Shown here in pieces: positions 31,705 to 41,521 of a stretch of DNA of 64,000 nt. Origin of the DNA: Pseudomonas parakoreensis (GTDB lineage Bacteria; Pseudomonadota; Gammaproteobacteria; Pseudomonadales; Pseudomonadaceae). The position numbers were made by a program, and so were the translations under genes. The stretch lies in contig NZ_BQHY01000003.1 of assembly GCF_021602155.1 (NCBI RefSeq), positions 248,001 to 312,000 of the forward strand, written 5' to 3'. The notes below the pieces were generated by a model that saw only the letters and a program-made list of their open reading frames with translations, was not told the origin of the DNA and did no database searches. How positions within the stretch are numbered: the stretch's first letter is position 1; each line of letters begins with the position of its first letter.

Positions 31705-31950
31705 ATGAACGGCTTGAGCGATGTGCGGCTGACGTTACACAGTCAGGAACTGGCGGCAGGGCAGGAGGACAGCGCATGGAATAGCGCCATGCGCAACGCG
31801 CCGTCCGGCCTGAGTCGCTGGGGCCTGTTCTGGCATCGTCTGCACACGCGCAAGGCGCTTTTGAACCTGACGCCGGAGCAGCTCAAAGATATTGGGCTGA
31901 CCCGGGAGCAGGCGCAGGAGGAGGGGTTGAAGCCGTTCTGGCGGCTGTAA
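31705..31950 (+). CDS. DUF1127 domain protein
   Basis: An 81-residue protein with an ACAGGAG ribosome site. The C-terminal half carries the DUF1127 pattern (W-H-R-L-H-T-R-K-A-L-L-N-L-T-P-E-Q-L-K-D-I-G-L, ending F-W-R-L). Small Arg-rich DUF1127 proteins in proteobacteria have been linked to stress, phosphate and RNA-related regulation. The long divergent promoter region suggests control by the neighbouring MocR. Confidence 0.9.
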   Translation: MNGLSDVRLTLHSQELAAGQEDSAWNSAMRNAPSGLSRWGLFWHRLHTRKALLNLTPEQLKDIGLTREQAQEEGLKPFWRL

Positions 31951-31971
31951 CCTGATTTGGAATGCATTCCC

Positions 31972-32053
31972 CTGTAGGAGCTGCCGCAGGCTGCGATCTT
32001 TTGACTTTATTTTTGAAGAGCAGAAGATCGCAGCCTGCGGCAGCTCCTACAGG
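31972..32053. repeat. REP inverted pair
   Basis: CTGTAGGAGCTGCCGCAGGC at 31972 and its inverted copy ending at 32053, between the convergent DUF1127 and oxidase genes. Confidence 0.85.
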
Positions 32054-32064
32054 GGCAGCGGCTT

Positions 32065-33375
32065 TCAGACCAACTCTTTGAACCGATGCCACAACATCCC
32101 CAACGCCAGCAACGGCGAACGCAAATGCTTGCCACCCGGGAAGGTGATGTGCGGCACCTTGGCAAACAGATCAAAGCCACCGCTGTGCTGCCCGCTGATC
32201 GCCTCGGCGAGCAGCTTGCCCGCCAGGTGCGTGGCATTCACTCCGTGCCCGGAATAGGCCTGGGCGTAATACACGTTCGGCTGGTCTTTGAGTCGGCCAA
32301 TCTGCGGCAGCCGGTTGGCACCGATGCCGATCATCCCGCCCCATTGATAGTCGATCTTCACGCCTGCCAGTTGTGGAAACACTTCGAGCATCTTCGGTTG
32401 CATGTAGGCGCCGATGTCCTTCGGATCACGCCCGGAATAATGGCAGGCACCGCCGAACAGCAGGCGCCGATCCGCCGAGAGCCGGTAGTAATCCAGCGCC
32501 ACCCGCTGGTCGCAGACCGCCATGTTTTGCGGCAGCAGGCTGTGCGCCTGGGTTTCGCTCAACGGTTCGGTGGCGATGATGTAGCTGCCGGCCGGGAGCA
32601 CTTTGCCGCTGAGTTGCGGATTGAGGTCGTTGAGGTAAGCATTGCAGCCCAGCACCAGGGTTTTCGCCCGCACTGAACCTTGAGCGGTGTGGACGCGAAC
32701 TTCGGTGCCGTAATCGATCCGCGTCACCGCCGATTGCTCGAACAGCTTCACACCCAATTGCTGTGCGGCAGCGGCTTCACCCAGCGCCAGGTTCAGCGGG
32801 TGCAAATGCCCGGAACCCATGTCGATCAAGCCACCGACGTAGCGTTTGGAGCCGACCACGGTGTGCATTTCATCCGCTTGCAGCAGACGGGTTTCGTAGC
32901 GATAGCCGAGGCTGCGCAGCTCTTCGGCGTCTTCGGCGAAGCCTTCGAGGTCGGCCGGCTTGTTGGCGAGGTCGCAGTAGCCCCAGGTCAGATCGCACGG
33001 GATCTGAAAGCGCTTGACGCGCTGACGGACGATTTCCACCGCTTCCAGGCCCATCAGTTTCATCTGGCGTACGCCGTCAGCACCGATGACATTGGCGAAC
33101 TGGTCGAGGCCGTGGCCGACCCCGCGAATCAACTGCCCGCCGTTGCGGCCACTGGCGCCCCAGCCGATCCGGTGCGCTTCCAGCAACACCACGCTGAGGC
33201 CGCGTTCGGCCAGCTCCAGCGCGGTGTTCAGCCCGGAGAAGCCGCCGCCGACCACGCACACGTCCGCCGTCAGCTCGCCTTGCAGCGCCGGATGGTCAGG
33301 CTGCGGCAGGCTGCTGGCGGCGTAGTAAGAGGCAACGTGGGGTTGGCTCGCGAAGGTTCGGGCGCGGGCATTCAT
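32065..33375 (-). CDS. pauB: FAD-dependent amine oxidase (PauB/PuuB-like)
   Basis: A 436-residue flavoprotein of the glycine-oxidase/DAO family started at M-N-A-R-A-R (33375); an in-frame ATG three codons upstream (33384) is also possible. The FAD-binding V-C-V-V-G-G-G-F-S-G-L-N-T-A is at about residues 33-46. It resembles gamma-glutamylpolyamine oxidases (PuuB/PauB), which act after glutamylation of putrescine or related amines. Substrate is inferred from family and neighbours. Confidence 0.82.
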   Translation of the reverse strand: MNARARTFASQPHVASYYAASSLPQPDHPALQGELTADVCVVGGGFSGLNTALELAERGLSVVLLEAHRIGWGASGRNGGQLIRGVGHGLDQFANVIGADGVRQMKLMGLEAVEIVRQRVKRFQIPCDLTWGYCDLANKPADLEGFAEDAEELRSLGYRYETRLLQADEMHTVVGSKRYVGGLIDMGSGHLHPLNLALGEAAAAQQLGVKLFEQSAVTRIDYGTEVRVHTAQGSVRAKTLVLGCNAYLNDLNPQLSGKVLPAGSYIIATEPLSETQAHSLLPQNMAVCDQRVALDYYRLSADRRLLFGGACHYSGRDPKDIGAYMQPKMLEVFPQLAGVKIDYQWGGMIGIGANRLPQIGRLKDQPNVYYAQAYSGHGVNATHLAGKLLAEAISGQHSGGFDLFAKVPHITFPGGKHLRSPLLALGMLWHRFKELV

Positions 33376-33522
33376 GGGCGTCATCCAACGGCTGAGTGTC
33401 GAGAAAATTTGACGGAGCATAAGCCGCACGCCCGAGCACGGGCAACACTGGTCGGCCGTTGCTGTCTGGATCACGGCTTTTGCGGCACAATTGCCGCCTA
33501 TTTCATGTGGGTTACCGTTTCG

Positions 33523-33876
33523 ATGAGTTGCAATCGCCAGACCCTTCGCGACCTGCGTCAGCAGATCCCCACGTTCGACTGCGTGCCGGGCTGTCACGAT
33601 TGCTGCGGGCCGGTGACGACCTCGCCGGAAGAAATGTCGCGACTGCCGCGCAAGACCCGCGCCGAACAGGATGCGGCGATGGAAGAGCTGAACTGTGTGC
33701 ACCTGGGTCCCAATGGTTGCACGGTGTATGGCGAGCGGCCGTTGATTTGTCGCTTGTTCGGTACCACCAAAACCCTGCCGTGCCCGAACGGGCGGGGGCC
33801 GGTGGAGCTGATTCATCCACGGGTGGAAAAGCAGATCTTCGAGTACATGGCTTCGAACCGGCAGGTGCTGGTTTAG
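33523..33876 (+). CDS. YkgJ family cysteine-cluster protein
   Basis: A 117-residue protein starting M-S-C-N-R-Q (33523); an ATG six codons upstream is possible. It has the Cys cluster C-V-P-G-C-H-D-C-C-G and later C-V-H-L-G-P-N-G-C plus C-R-L-F-G-T, the Zn/Fe-S-like YkgJ (UPF0153) pattern. Function unknown. It diverges from the oxidase gene. Confidence 0.88.
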   Translation: MSCNRQTLRDLRQQIPTFDCVPGCHDCCGPVTTSPEEMSRLPRKTRAEQDAAMEELNCVHLGPNGCTVYGERPLICRLFGTTKTLPCPNGRGPVELIHPRVEKQIFEYMASNRQVLV

Positions 33877-33902
33877 CGCAATTGCTGGAACTGAGTCGAC
33901 CC

Positions 33903-33993
33903 AATCGCTGGCAAGCCAGCTCCCACAGTGATCGTTGTCGTTCGCAGAATATCTGTTGACCACTGAACCTGTGGGAGCTGGCTTGCCAGCGAT
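33903..33993. repeat. REP inverted pair
   Basis: ATCGCTGGCAAGCCAGCTCC at 33903 and its inverted copy ending at 33993, between the convergent YkgJ-like gene and lrp. Confidence 0.85.
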
Positions 33994-34018
33994 GGGGCCG
34001 GATCAGGCAGCACAAATC

Positions 34019-34507
34019 TCAGTCCGGAATCGGCAGGCTCAGGCTCTCCTTCACCTCTTCCATCACGATATAGCTTTTGGACTCACGCACATGCGGCAGT
34101 TTCAACAGAATGTCGCCCAGCAGTTTGCGGTACGAGGCCATCTCGGAAATCCGCGCCTTCACCAGATAGTCGAAATCCCCTGACACCAGGTGGCATTCCA
34201 GCACGTGCGGCAGCTTCAGCACCGCGCGGCGGAACTCCTCGAACGTGTCGCCGGATTTGTAGTCGAGGCTGATCTCGACGAACACCAGCAGGCTACCCTT
34301 CAAGTGCTGCGGATTCAGGCGGGCGTTGTAGCCCATGATGATCCCCTCACGCTCCAGCCGTCGCACCCGCTCGGTACACGGCGTGGTGGACAAACCGACC
34401 TTCTCCCCGAGTTCGGTAAACGATATGCGCCCGTCTGCCTGCAGGATCCGCAAGATGTTGCGGTCGATCTTGTCCAGCTCACGTTTGGTCTGAGTGTTGG
34501 TACGCAT
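34019..34507 (-). CDS. lrp: Lrp/AsnC family regulator
   Basis: A 162-residue leucine-responsive-type regulator. The N-terminal helix-turn-helix (D-K-I-D-R-N-I-L-R-I-L-Q) and the C-terminal RAM ligand-binding domain are clear. The start M-R-T-N-T-Q at 34507 is used; 16 upstream codons are open. It is divergent from dadA; in Pseudomonas and E. coli an Lrp-family protein controls the alanine catabolic dad operon, so this one probably does so. Confidence 0.94.
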   Translation of the reverse strand: MRTNTQTKRELDKIDRNILRILQADGRISFTELGEKVGLSTTPCTERVRRLEREGIIMGYNARLNPQHLKGSLLVFVEISLDYKSGDTFEEFRRAVLKLPHVLECHLVSGDFDYLVKARISEMASYRKLLGDILLKLPHVRESKSYIVMEEVKESLSLPIPD

Positions 34508-34663
34508 AGGGGATGCGCCTCCGTGAAAAGGGTTTTTGCCGAGAATTGTCGCCAAATATAGGCGCTTATATAGTGAAATGCACTGGCCATTCTTTTTTAC
34601 ACTGCGCGCATCATTGCTCTAACAACAGACGTACGCGGCCCTGCCGCGATGAGGGATACAAAA

Positions 34664-35968
34664 ATGCGCGTAATGGTCTTGGGTAGCGGCGTCATCGGTA
34701 CCGCCAGTGCTTACTATCTGGCCCGTGCCGGGTTTGAAGTGGTGGTGGTCGACCGGCAGCCAGCCGTGGCCATGGAGACCAGTTTCGCCAACGCCGGCCA
34801 GGTGTCGCCGGGTTATGCCTCGCCGTGGGCCGCGCCGGGCGTGCCGCTCAAGGCCATCAAGTGGCTGCTGCAGCGCCACGCGCCGCTGGCGATCAAGGCC
34901 ACTGCCGACATCGACCAATACCTGTGGATGGCGCAGATGCTGCGCAACTGCACCGCCAACCGTTACGCGGTGAACAAGGAGCGCATGGTGCGTCTGTCCG
35001 AGTACAGCCGCGACTGCCTCGACGAACTGCGCGCCGAAACCGGCATCGCCTACGAAGGCCGCAGCCTGGGCACCACGCAACTGTTCCGCACCCAGGCGCA
35101 GCTGGATGGCGCCGCCAAAGACATCGCCGTTTTGAAAGAATCCGGCGTGCCGTTTGAAGTCCTCGACCGCGCCGGCATTGCCCGCGTCGAGCCGGCGCTG
35201 GCCAATGTCACCGATATCCTCGCCGGCGCTCTGCGTCTGCCGAACGACCAGACCGGCGACTGCCAGATGTTCACCACGCGCCTGGCGGAAATGGCCGTGA
35301 AACTCGGTGTGGAATTCCGCTTCGGCCAGGATATCCAACGCCTCGACTACGCCGGCGACCGCATCAATGGCGTGTGGATCGACGGCAAGCTGGAAACCGC
35401 CGACCGCTATGTGCTGGCCCTCGGCAGCTACTCGCCGCAGTTGCTCAAGCCGCTGGGCATCAAGGCCCCGGTGTATCCGCTCAAGGGCTACTCGCTGACC
35501 GTGCCGATCACCAACCCGGACATGGCCCCGACTTCGACCATTCTCGACGAAACCTACAAGGTCGCGATCACCCGTTTCGACAACCGCATCCGCGTCGGCG
35601 GCATGGCGGAAATCGCCGGTTTTGACCTGTCGCTCAACCCGCGTCGGCGCGAAACCCTGGAGATGATCGTCAACGACCTTTATCCTCAGGGCGGCAATCT
35701 GGCCGAGGCGAGCTTCTGGACCGGTTTGCGTCCGACCACGCCGGACGGTACACCAATCGTGGGTGCCACACCGTTCAAGAACCTGTTCCTCAACACCGGT
35801 CACGGCACCCTGGGTTGGACCATGGCGTGTGGTTCCGGTCGTTTGCTGGCCGATCTGATGGCGAAGAAAAAGCCGCAGATCAGCGCCGAAGGCCTCGATA
35901 TTTCCCGTTACGGCAACAAGCCTCAGGAGTCCGCAAAACATGGCAATCCAGCGCCAGCTCACCAATGA
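34664..35968 (+). CDS. dadA: D-amino acid dehydrogenase small subunit
   Basis: A 434-residue FAD protein that oxidises D-alanine and other D-amino acids to keto acids at the inner membrane. The Rossmann motif [12 protein letters not shown] is at the start (M-R-V-M-V-L at 34664, GAGGGA 8 bases upstream). It is the first gene of a dadA-ridA-dadX operon; it overlaps the next gene by 29 bases. Confidence 0.96.
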   Translation: MRVMVLGSGVIGTASAYYLARAGFEVVVVDRQPAVAMETSFANAGQVSPGYASPWAAPGVPLKAIKWLLQRHAPLAIKATADIDQYLWMAQMLRNCTANRYAVNKERMVRLSEYSRDCLDELRAETGIAYEGRSLGTTQLFRTQAQLDGAAKDIAVLKESGVPFEVLDRAGIARVEPALANVTDILAGALRLPNDQTGDCQMFTTRLAEMAVKLGVEFRFGQDIQRLDYAGDRINGVWIDGKLETADRYVLALGSYSPQLLKPLGIKAPVYPLKGYSLTVPITNPDMAPTSTILDETYKVAITRFDNRIRVGGMAEIAGFDLSLNPRRRETLEMIVNDLYPQGGNLAEASFWTGLRPTTPDGTPIVGATPFKNLFLNTGHGTLGWTMACGSGRLLADLMAKKKPQISAEGLDISRYGNKPQESAKHGNPAPAHQ

Positions 35969-36293
35969 GCGCATGAGTCAGATCGTTACCCATAACGGCA
36001 CCGTGTATCTGGCCGGTCAGGTCGGCGATGACTTCAACGCCGGGGTCGAACAGCAGACCCGCGACGTGCTCGCCAACATCGAGCGTTTGCTGGATCTGGC
36101 AGGGACTGACAAGCAGCATCTGCTGTCGGCGACGATCTATCTGAACGACATCGAGGCGCACTTTGCCGGGATGAACTCGGTGTGGGATCAGTGGCTGCCC
36201 AAAGGCGCCGCCCCGGCCCGCGCCACCGTCGAAGCGAAGATGGCCAAGCCGAGCATCCTGGTCGAGATTTCCATCGTCGCCGCGTTGCCGTAA
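35940..36293 (+). CDS. RidA family protein of the dad operon
   Basis: A 117-residue YjgF/RidA-type protein ([10 protein letters not shown] family end). It overlaps the 3' end of dadA by 29 bases in another frame and is followed by dadX. RidA proteins deaminate the 2-iminopropionate formed by amino-acid oxidases such as DadA, which explains the position. Confidence 0.92.
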   Translation: MAIQRQLTNERMSQIVTHNGTVYLAGQVGDDFNAGVEQQTRDVLANIERLLDLAGTDKQHLLSATIYLNDIEAHFAGMNSVWDQWLPKGAAPARATVEAKMAKPSILVEISIVAALP

Positions 36294-36387
36294 CCGTTTC
36301 AAAGATCCCTCTCCCGGCGCTGTTGGCGGTTCACGCCGTCAGCCAGCGCCGGTTTTTATTCCCATGACCGCCTAGAAGTCTGCCGCC

Positions 36388-37461
36388 ATGCGTCCTGCCC
36401 GTGCCCTGATCGACCTAGAAGCCCTGCGCCACAACTACCGAATTGCCCGCGAAGTCACTGGCGCCAAGGCGCTGGCGGTGATCAAGGCTGATGCCTACGG
36501 GCACGGCGCGGTGCGTTGCGCCCAGGCGCTGGAAGCCGAGGCCGACGGGTTCGCCGTCGCCTGCATCGAAGAAGCACTGGAGCTGCGCGCGGCGGGCATC
36601 AAGGCCCCGGTGCTGTTGCTCGAAGGCATTTTCGAAGCCGATGAACTGGCGCTGATCGTCGAGCATGATTTCTGGTGCGTGGTGCATTCGTTGTGGCAGC
36701 TCGAAGCCATCGAGCAGGCGGCATTGAGCAAACCGATCACCGTGTGGTTGAAGCTCGATTCCGGGATGCACCGTGTGGGTCTGCATCCGAAGGATTACGC
36801 GGCGGCCTATCAGCGCCTGCTGGCCAGCGGCAAAGTGGCGAAGATCGTGCTGATGAGCCACTTCGCCCGCGCCGATGAGTTGCACGAGCAGAGCAGCGCC
36901 GATCAGGTCGCGGTGTTCGAAGCGGCGCGTCAGGGCCTGACGGCCGAAGTCAGCCTGCGCAACTCGCCGGCGGTGCTCGGTTGGCCGCAGATCCCCAGCG
37001 ACTGGGTACGCCCGGGCATCATGCTCTATGGCGCCACCCCGTTCGAAGAAGCCAACGCCGTGGCCGAGCGCCTGCAACCGGTGATGACTCTCGAATCGAA
37101 AGTCATCTGCGTGCGTGAATTGCCCGCCGGCGAGCCGATCGGCTACGGCGCCAAATTCATTACCGACAAGCCGATGCGCATCGGCGTGGTGGCCATGGGG
37201 TATGCCGACGGCTACCCGCGTCAGGCACCGACCGGCACGCCAGTGCTGGTGGCCGGTAAACGCAGCCGGATTCTTGGCCGTGTGTCGATGGACATGCTGT
37301 GCATCGACCTCACTGAGGTGCCGGAAGCCGACCTCGGTTCGACCGTCGAGCTGTGGGGCAAAAACATCCTCGCCAGCGAAGTGGCGCAGTGGGCGGACAC
37401 CATTCCGTATCAGATCTTCTGCAACCTGCGTCGGGTGCCAAGGCTCTATTCCGAGGGTTGA
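36388..37461 (+). CDS. dadX: Catabolic alanine racemase DadX
   Basis: A 357-residue PLP enzyme that interconverts L- and D-alanine, feeding DadA. The PLP lysine is in [10 protein letters not shown] and the catalytic Tyr in G-Y-G-A-K-F. Position in the dad operon supports the catabolic rather than the biosynthetic (alr) copy. Confidence 0.95.
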   Translation: MRPARALIDLEALRHNYRIAREVTGAKALAVIKADAYGHGAVRCAQALEAEADGFAVACIEEALELRAAGIKAPVLLLEGIFEADELALIVEHDFWCVVHSLWQLEAIEQAALSKPITVWLKLDSGMHRVGLHPKDYAAAYQRLLASGKVAKIVLMSHFARADELHEQSSADQVAVFEAARQGLTAEVSLRNSPAVLGWPQIPSDWVRPGIMLYGATPFEEANAVAERLQPVMTLESKVICVRELPAGEPIGYGAKFITDKPMRIGVVAMGYADGYPRQAPTGTPVLVAGKRSRILGRVSMDMLCIDLTEVPEADLGSTVELWGKNILASEVAQWADTIPYQIFCNLRRVPRLYSEG

Positions 37462-37480
37462 CGCCGCTGCGGGGGCCAAG

Positions 37481-37533
37481 TGTTGTAAATACTGAACGCT
37501 GTCGCCATGATAACGCTCAATATTCTTACAACA
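37481..37533. promoter_or_regulatory. Inverted repeat TGTTGTAA/TTACAACA upstream of pauR
   Basis: TGTTGTAA at 37481-37488 and TTACAACA at 37526-37533 flank 37 bases directly upstream of the pauR ribosome site. It may be an autoregulatory operator or form a loop; the spacing is too long for a simple terminator. Confidence 0.35.
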
Positions 37534-37549
37534 TCAGGAGGCTCCCGCC

Positions 37550-38098
37550 TTGGACGTCGGTGAACGACTGCAATCGATCCGCAAGCTCAAAGGGCTTTCC
37601 CAGCGTGAACTCGCCAAACGCGCGGGCGTCACCAACAGCACCATTTCGATGATCGAAAAGAACAGCGTCAGCCCTTCGATCAGTTCGCTGAGGAAGGTAC
37701 TGGGCGGGATTCCCATGTCCATGGTCGAGTTCTTTTCCGAAGAAATCCTGCAGGAAGTCCCGACCCAGATCGTCTACAAGGCCAACGAGCTGATCGACAT
37801 CTCCGACGGCGCGGTGACCATGAAGCTGGTCGGCCGCGCGCACCCGAGCCGGGCCATCGCATTCCTCAACGAAATCTACCCGCCCGGCGCCGATACCGGC
37901 GAAGAAATGCTCACCCATGAAGGCGAGGAAACCGGGATTCTGGTGGAAGGTCGTCTGGAACTGGTGGTGGGGCTGGAAACTTTTATTCTCGAAGCCGGCG
38001 ACAGCTACTATTTTGAAAGTACCAAGCCGCACCGTTTCCGTAATCCGTTCGACGCGCCTGCGCGACTAATCAGCGCAGCCACGCCGGCGAATTTTTAA
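37550..38098 (+). CDS. pauR: XRE-cupin regulator PauR-like
   Basis: A 182-residue protein with a TTG start at 37550 backed by AGGAGG about 8 bases upstream. Residues 1-65 are an XRE helix-turn-helix (L-S-Q-R-E-L-A-K-R-A-G-V-T-N-S-T-I-S). The C-terminal cupin (about 105-180) senses polyamines in relatives such as PuuR and the P. aeruginosa polyamine-catabolism repressor PauR, which is also next to the dad genes. An inverted repeat lies 16 bases upstream. Confidence 0.87.
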   Translation: MDVGERLQSIRKLKGLSQRELAKRAGVTNSTISMIEKNSVSPSISSLRKVLGGIPMSMVEFFSEEILQEVPTQIVYKANELIDISDGAVTMKLVGRAHPSRAIAFLNEIYPPGADTGEEMLTHEGEETGILVEGRLELVVGLETFILEAGDSYYFESTKPHRFRNPFDAPARLISAATPANF

Positions 38099-38268
38099 AC
38101 ACAGAGGCGCCAGGCCATGGCGGCGAAGGCATCCGAAGAGTTTTTCCACTGCGCGGTATAACCCCTTCGACTATGGGGTTGTTTCAGTGTGGCGGGCTAC
38201 CCGCTATACTTGCGCCCGCCTGCGAACCGTGGCCGCAGGCGTGAATAGCCACCATTGAGGGTGAACGC

Positions 38269-38697
38269 GTGAACCTAATTATGAAAATGCTGGCCGCACC
38301 AGCAACCGTACTGGCCCTCTGGGCTGTCAGCGCTCAAGCTGCGACGAATGACGACATTGCCAAGCGCCTCGAGCCAGTGGGCCAGGTGTGCGTTCAGGGG
38401 CAGGAATGCAAAGGAATGGAAGTCGCTGCCTCTGCGGGCGGCGGCGGTGGTGCGAAGACCCCGGATGAAGTGATTGCAAAACATTGCAACGCTTGCCACG
38501 GCGCGGGTCTGCTGGGCGCACCGAAAATCGGTGACACCGCCGCCTGGAAAGACCGCGCCGATCATCAGGGCGGCCTCGACGGCATCCTGGCCAAAGCCAT
38601 CACCGGCATCAACTCCATGCCGCCGAAAGGCACTTGCGCCGATTGCTCGGATGACGAGTTGAAAGGCGCGATCCAGAAGATGTCCGGCCTGAAATAA
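38269..38697 (+). CDS. cycB: Cytochrome c5
   Basis: A 142-residue periplasmic cytochrome with a signal peptide (cleavage after A-Q-A, about residue 24) and one heme motif C-N-A-C-H (residues about 73-77), with the axial methionine in S-M-P-P-K-G. Two extra cysteines (C-A-D-C) near the end are typical of c5. I kept the GTG start at 38269 because of GAGG 8 bases upstream; the ATG at 38281 is the alternative. Confidence 0.93.
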   Translation: MNLIMKMLAAPATVLALWAVSAQAATNDDIAKRLEPVGQVCVQGQECKGMEVAASAGGGGGAKTPDEVIAKHCNACHGAGLLGAPKIGDTAAWKDRADHQGGLDGILAKAITGINSMPPKGTCADCSDDELKGAIQKMSGLK

Positions 38698-38712
38698 GCC
38701 GCGCTTCTGACG

Positions 38713-38740
38713 AAAAAAACCGTCTTCGGACGGTTTTTTT
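38713..38740 (+). terminator. Terminator of cycB
   Basis: AAAAAAACCGTC pairs with GACGGTTTTTTT around a TTCG tetraloop, an extra-stable intrinsic terminator. Confidence 0.94.
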
Positions 38741-38832
38741 GTGCCTGCGATTCGCGACGTGGGCTGTCCTTTGCAGCAAAGTCGAGGCAAGCTCGGTCTA
38801 CCTCTATTCACGGAACGGGCAGGAGGCTACAG

Positions 38833-40755
38833 ATGGTGCAGTTGTGTTCGATCGAACAGGCAGTGGACGAGGTGCTCGCACGCTTGCCGGCGCATATCCA
38901 CATGGGCATGCCGCTGGGGCTGGGCAAGCCCAATCACTTCGTCAACGCGCTGTACCGGCGCATCAAAGGCCTGCCCGAACGGCAACTGACGATGTACACC
39001 GCGCTGTGCCTGGGGCGGCCGACGCTGGGCGACGGTCTGCAGAAGCGCTTCATCGAACCCTTCGTCGAGCGTGTATTCGGTGATTACCCCGAATTCGATT
39101 TCCTCGCCGACCTGCGCCGCGACAGCCTGCCCGCCAACATCCGCATCGAACAGTTCTTCATGCAGCCCGGCAGCTTGCTCAACAGCGCGCCGGCCCAGCA
39201 GGATTACGTCAGCAGCAACTACAGCCACGCCGCCCGCGACATCAATGCCGCCGGCCTCAATCTGGTGGCGCAGTTACTTGCCAGCAGCAGCGAACATCCC
39301 GATCGGTTGAGCCTGAGCTGCAACCCGGACATCACCCTCGACCTGCTGCCGATGATCGCCAAGCGCCGCGATGCCGGGGAGACCATTCTGCTGGTCGGCC
39401 AGGTGCACACCGACCTGCCGTACATGCCCGGCGATGCCGAAGTCGATATCGACACCTTCGACCTGCTGATCGACGCAAAGGACAGCAGCACGCTGTTTTC
39501 CACGCCGAACATGCCGGTGGGCTTTCAGGATCATTTCATCGGTTTGCATGCCAGCACGCTGGTGCGCGACGGCGGCACCTTGCAGATCGGCATCGGTTCG
39601 ATGGGTGATGCACTGACCGCCGCACTGCTGGCGCGGCAGGCGGACAACGCCGGTTACCAAGCCTTGCTCAATGACATCAATCTCAGCCAGTGGGCGCAAT
39701 TGATCGAACGCGAGGGCGGCACCACGCCATTCGCCAAAGGCCTGTATGGCTGCAGTGAGATGTTCGTCAATGGTTTGCTGGTGCTGGCCGATGCCGGGAT
39801 CATCCGGCGCAAGGTCTACCCCGACGTACAGACTCAGGAGCAGGCCAACGCCGGCACCCTCGATGAGTCGGCGCAGACCGATGGCATCTCGGTGCACGGC
39901 GGCTTTTTCCTCGGCCCGCGCAGTTTCTATGAGCGCCTGCGCGAGTTACCGCAGAGCAAGCGCCTCGAATTCAACATGACCCGCATCAGCTACATCAACG
40001 AGCTGTACGGTCAGGAAGAGCTCAAGCGCTTGCAGCGCCTCGATGCCCGGTTCATCAACACCGTATTCACCATGACCCTGATGGGCGCGGGTGTGGCCGA
40101 TCAACTGGAAGACGGGCGGGTACTCAGCGGCGTCGGCGGGCAATACAACTTCGTCGCCCAAGGCCACGCGCTGCACGATGCGCGCTCGATTCTGATCCTG
40201 CGCAGCTGGCGCGAGTCCGGCGGCGAGGTCAGTTCGAACATTGTCTGGGAGTACGGCCACTGCACGATTCCACGGCACCTGCGTGACATCGTGGTCACCG
40301 AGTACGGCATCGCCGACCTGCGCGGCAAGTCCGATGCGGTGGTGATCGAGTCGTTGCTCAATATCAGCGATTCACGCTTCCAGCCGGGGCTGATCGAGCA
40401 GGCACAGAAGGTCGGCAAGCTGCCGAAGGACTTCCGCCTCGATCCGCGATTTGCCGACAACACCCCGCAACGCTTGCAGGCCATTGCCGCAAAGCATCCG
40501 AACCTGTTTCCGGAGTATCCGCTGGGTTGTGATTTCACCGCGATCGAGCGCGATCTGTTGCGAGCGCTGAACTGGCTGAAAAGTAAGTTCAAGCTGAGTG
40601 AGATCCTGGAATTGGGCAAGGCTGCGCTGGATGCGCCGGAGGCTTCGACGTTCCCCGAACACCTTGAACGTATGCAGCTGACCAATCCGGAAGGCTTGAA
40701 GGAAGACCTGTTCCAGCGCCTGCTGCTCACCGGCCTGAAGGCCACCGCGCAATAA
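38833..40755 (+). CDS. Acetyl-CoA hydrolase/transferase family protein
   Basis: A 640-residue protein with an AGGAGG site. The C-terminal half has the acetyl-CoA hydrolase/transferase (AcetylCoA_hyd_C) core: G-V-G-G-Q-Y-N-F-V, V-T-E-Y-G-I-A-D-L-R-G-K. It is longer than the classical roughly 500-residue CoA transferases (Ach1/Cat1) because of an extended N-terminal part. It may transfer CoA between short-chain acids; the substrate is unknown. No operon partner. Confidence 0.87.
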   Translation: MVQLCSIEQAVDEVLARLPAHIHMGMPLGLGKPNHFVNALYRRIKGLPERQLTMYTALCLGRPTLGDGLQKRFIEPFVERVFGDYPEFDFLADLRRDSLPANIRIEQFFMQPGSLLNSAPAQQDYVSSNYSHAARDINAAGLNLVAQLLASSSEHPDRLSLSCNPDITLDLLPMIAKRRDAGETILLVGQVHTDLPYMPGDAEVDIDTFDLLIDAKDSSTLFSTPNMPVGFQDHFIGLHASTLVRDGGTLQIGIGSMGDALTAALLARQADNAGYQALLNDINLSQWAQLIEREGGTTPFAKGLYGCSEMFVNGLLVLADAGIIRRKVYPDVQTQEQANAGTLDESAQTDGISVHGGFFLGPRSFYERLRELPQSKRLEFNMTRISYINELYGQEELKRLQRLDARFINTVFTMTLMGAGVADQLEDGRVLSGVGGQYNFVAQGHALHDARSILILRSWRESGGEVSSNIVWEYGHCTIPRHLRDIVVTEYGIADLRGKSDAVVIESLLNISDSRFQPGLIEQAQKVGKLPKDFRLDPRFADNTPQRLQAIAAKHPNLFPEYPLGCDFTAIERDLLRALNWLKSKFKLSEILELGKAALDAPEASTFPEHLERMQLTNPEGLKEDLFQRLLLTGLKATAQ

Positions 40756-40769
40756 AAAACGACAAAAAA

Positions 40770-40861
40770 CTGTGGGAGCGGGCTTGCCCGCGATGGCGGT
40801 GTATCAGTCAACGTGGATGTTGAAGGATAGGTCGCCATCGCTGGCAAGCCAGCTCCCACAG
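40770..40861. repeat. REP pair of mixed type
   Basis: CTGTGGGAGCGGGCTTGCCC at 40770 faces ATCGCTGGCAAGCCAGCTCC ending at 40861. The two arms belong to different REP variants (GCGGGCTTGCCCGC versus AGCTGGCTTGCCAGCG). Confidence 0.8.
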
Positions 40862-40891
40862 GAATTGCGGTGTATTCGCGTCTTTCAGCCG

Positions 40892-41515
<624 letters not shown>

Positions 41516-41521
41516 TCAATT

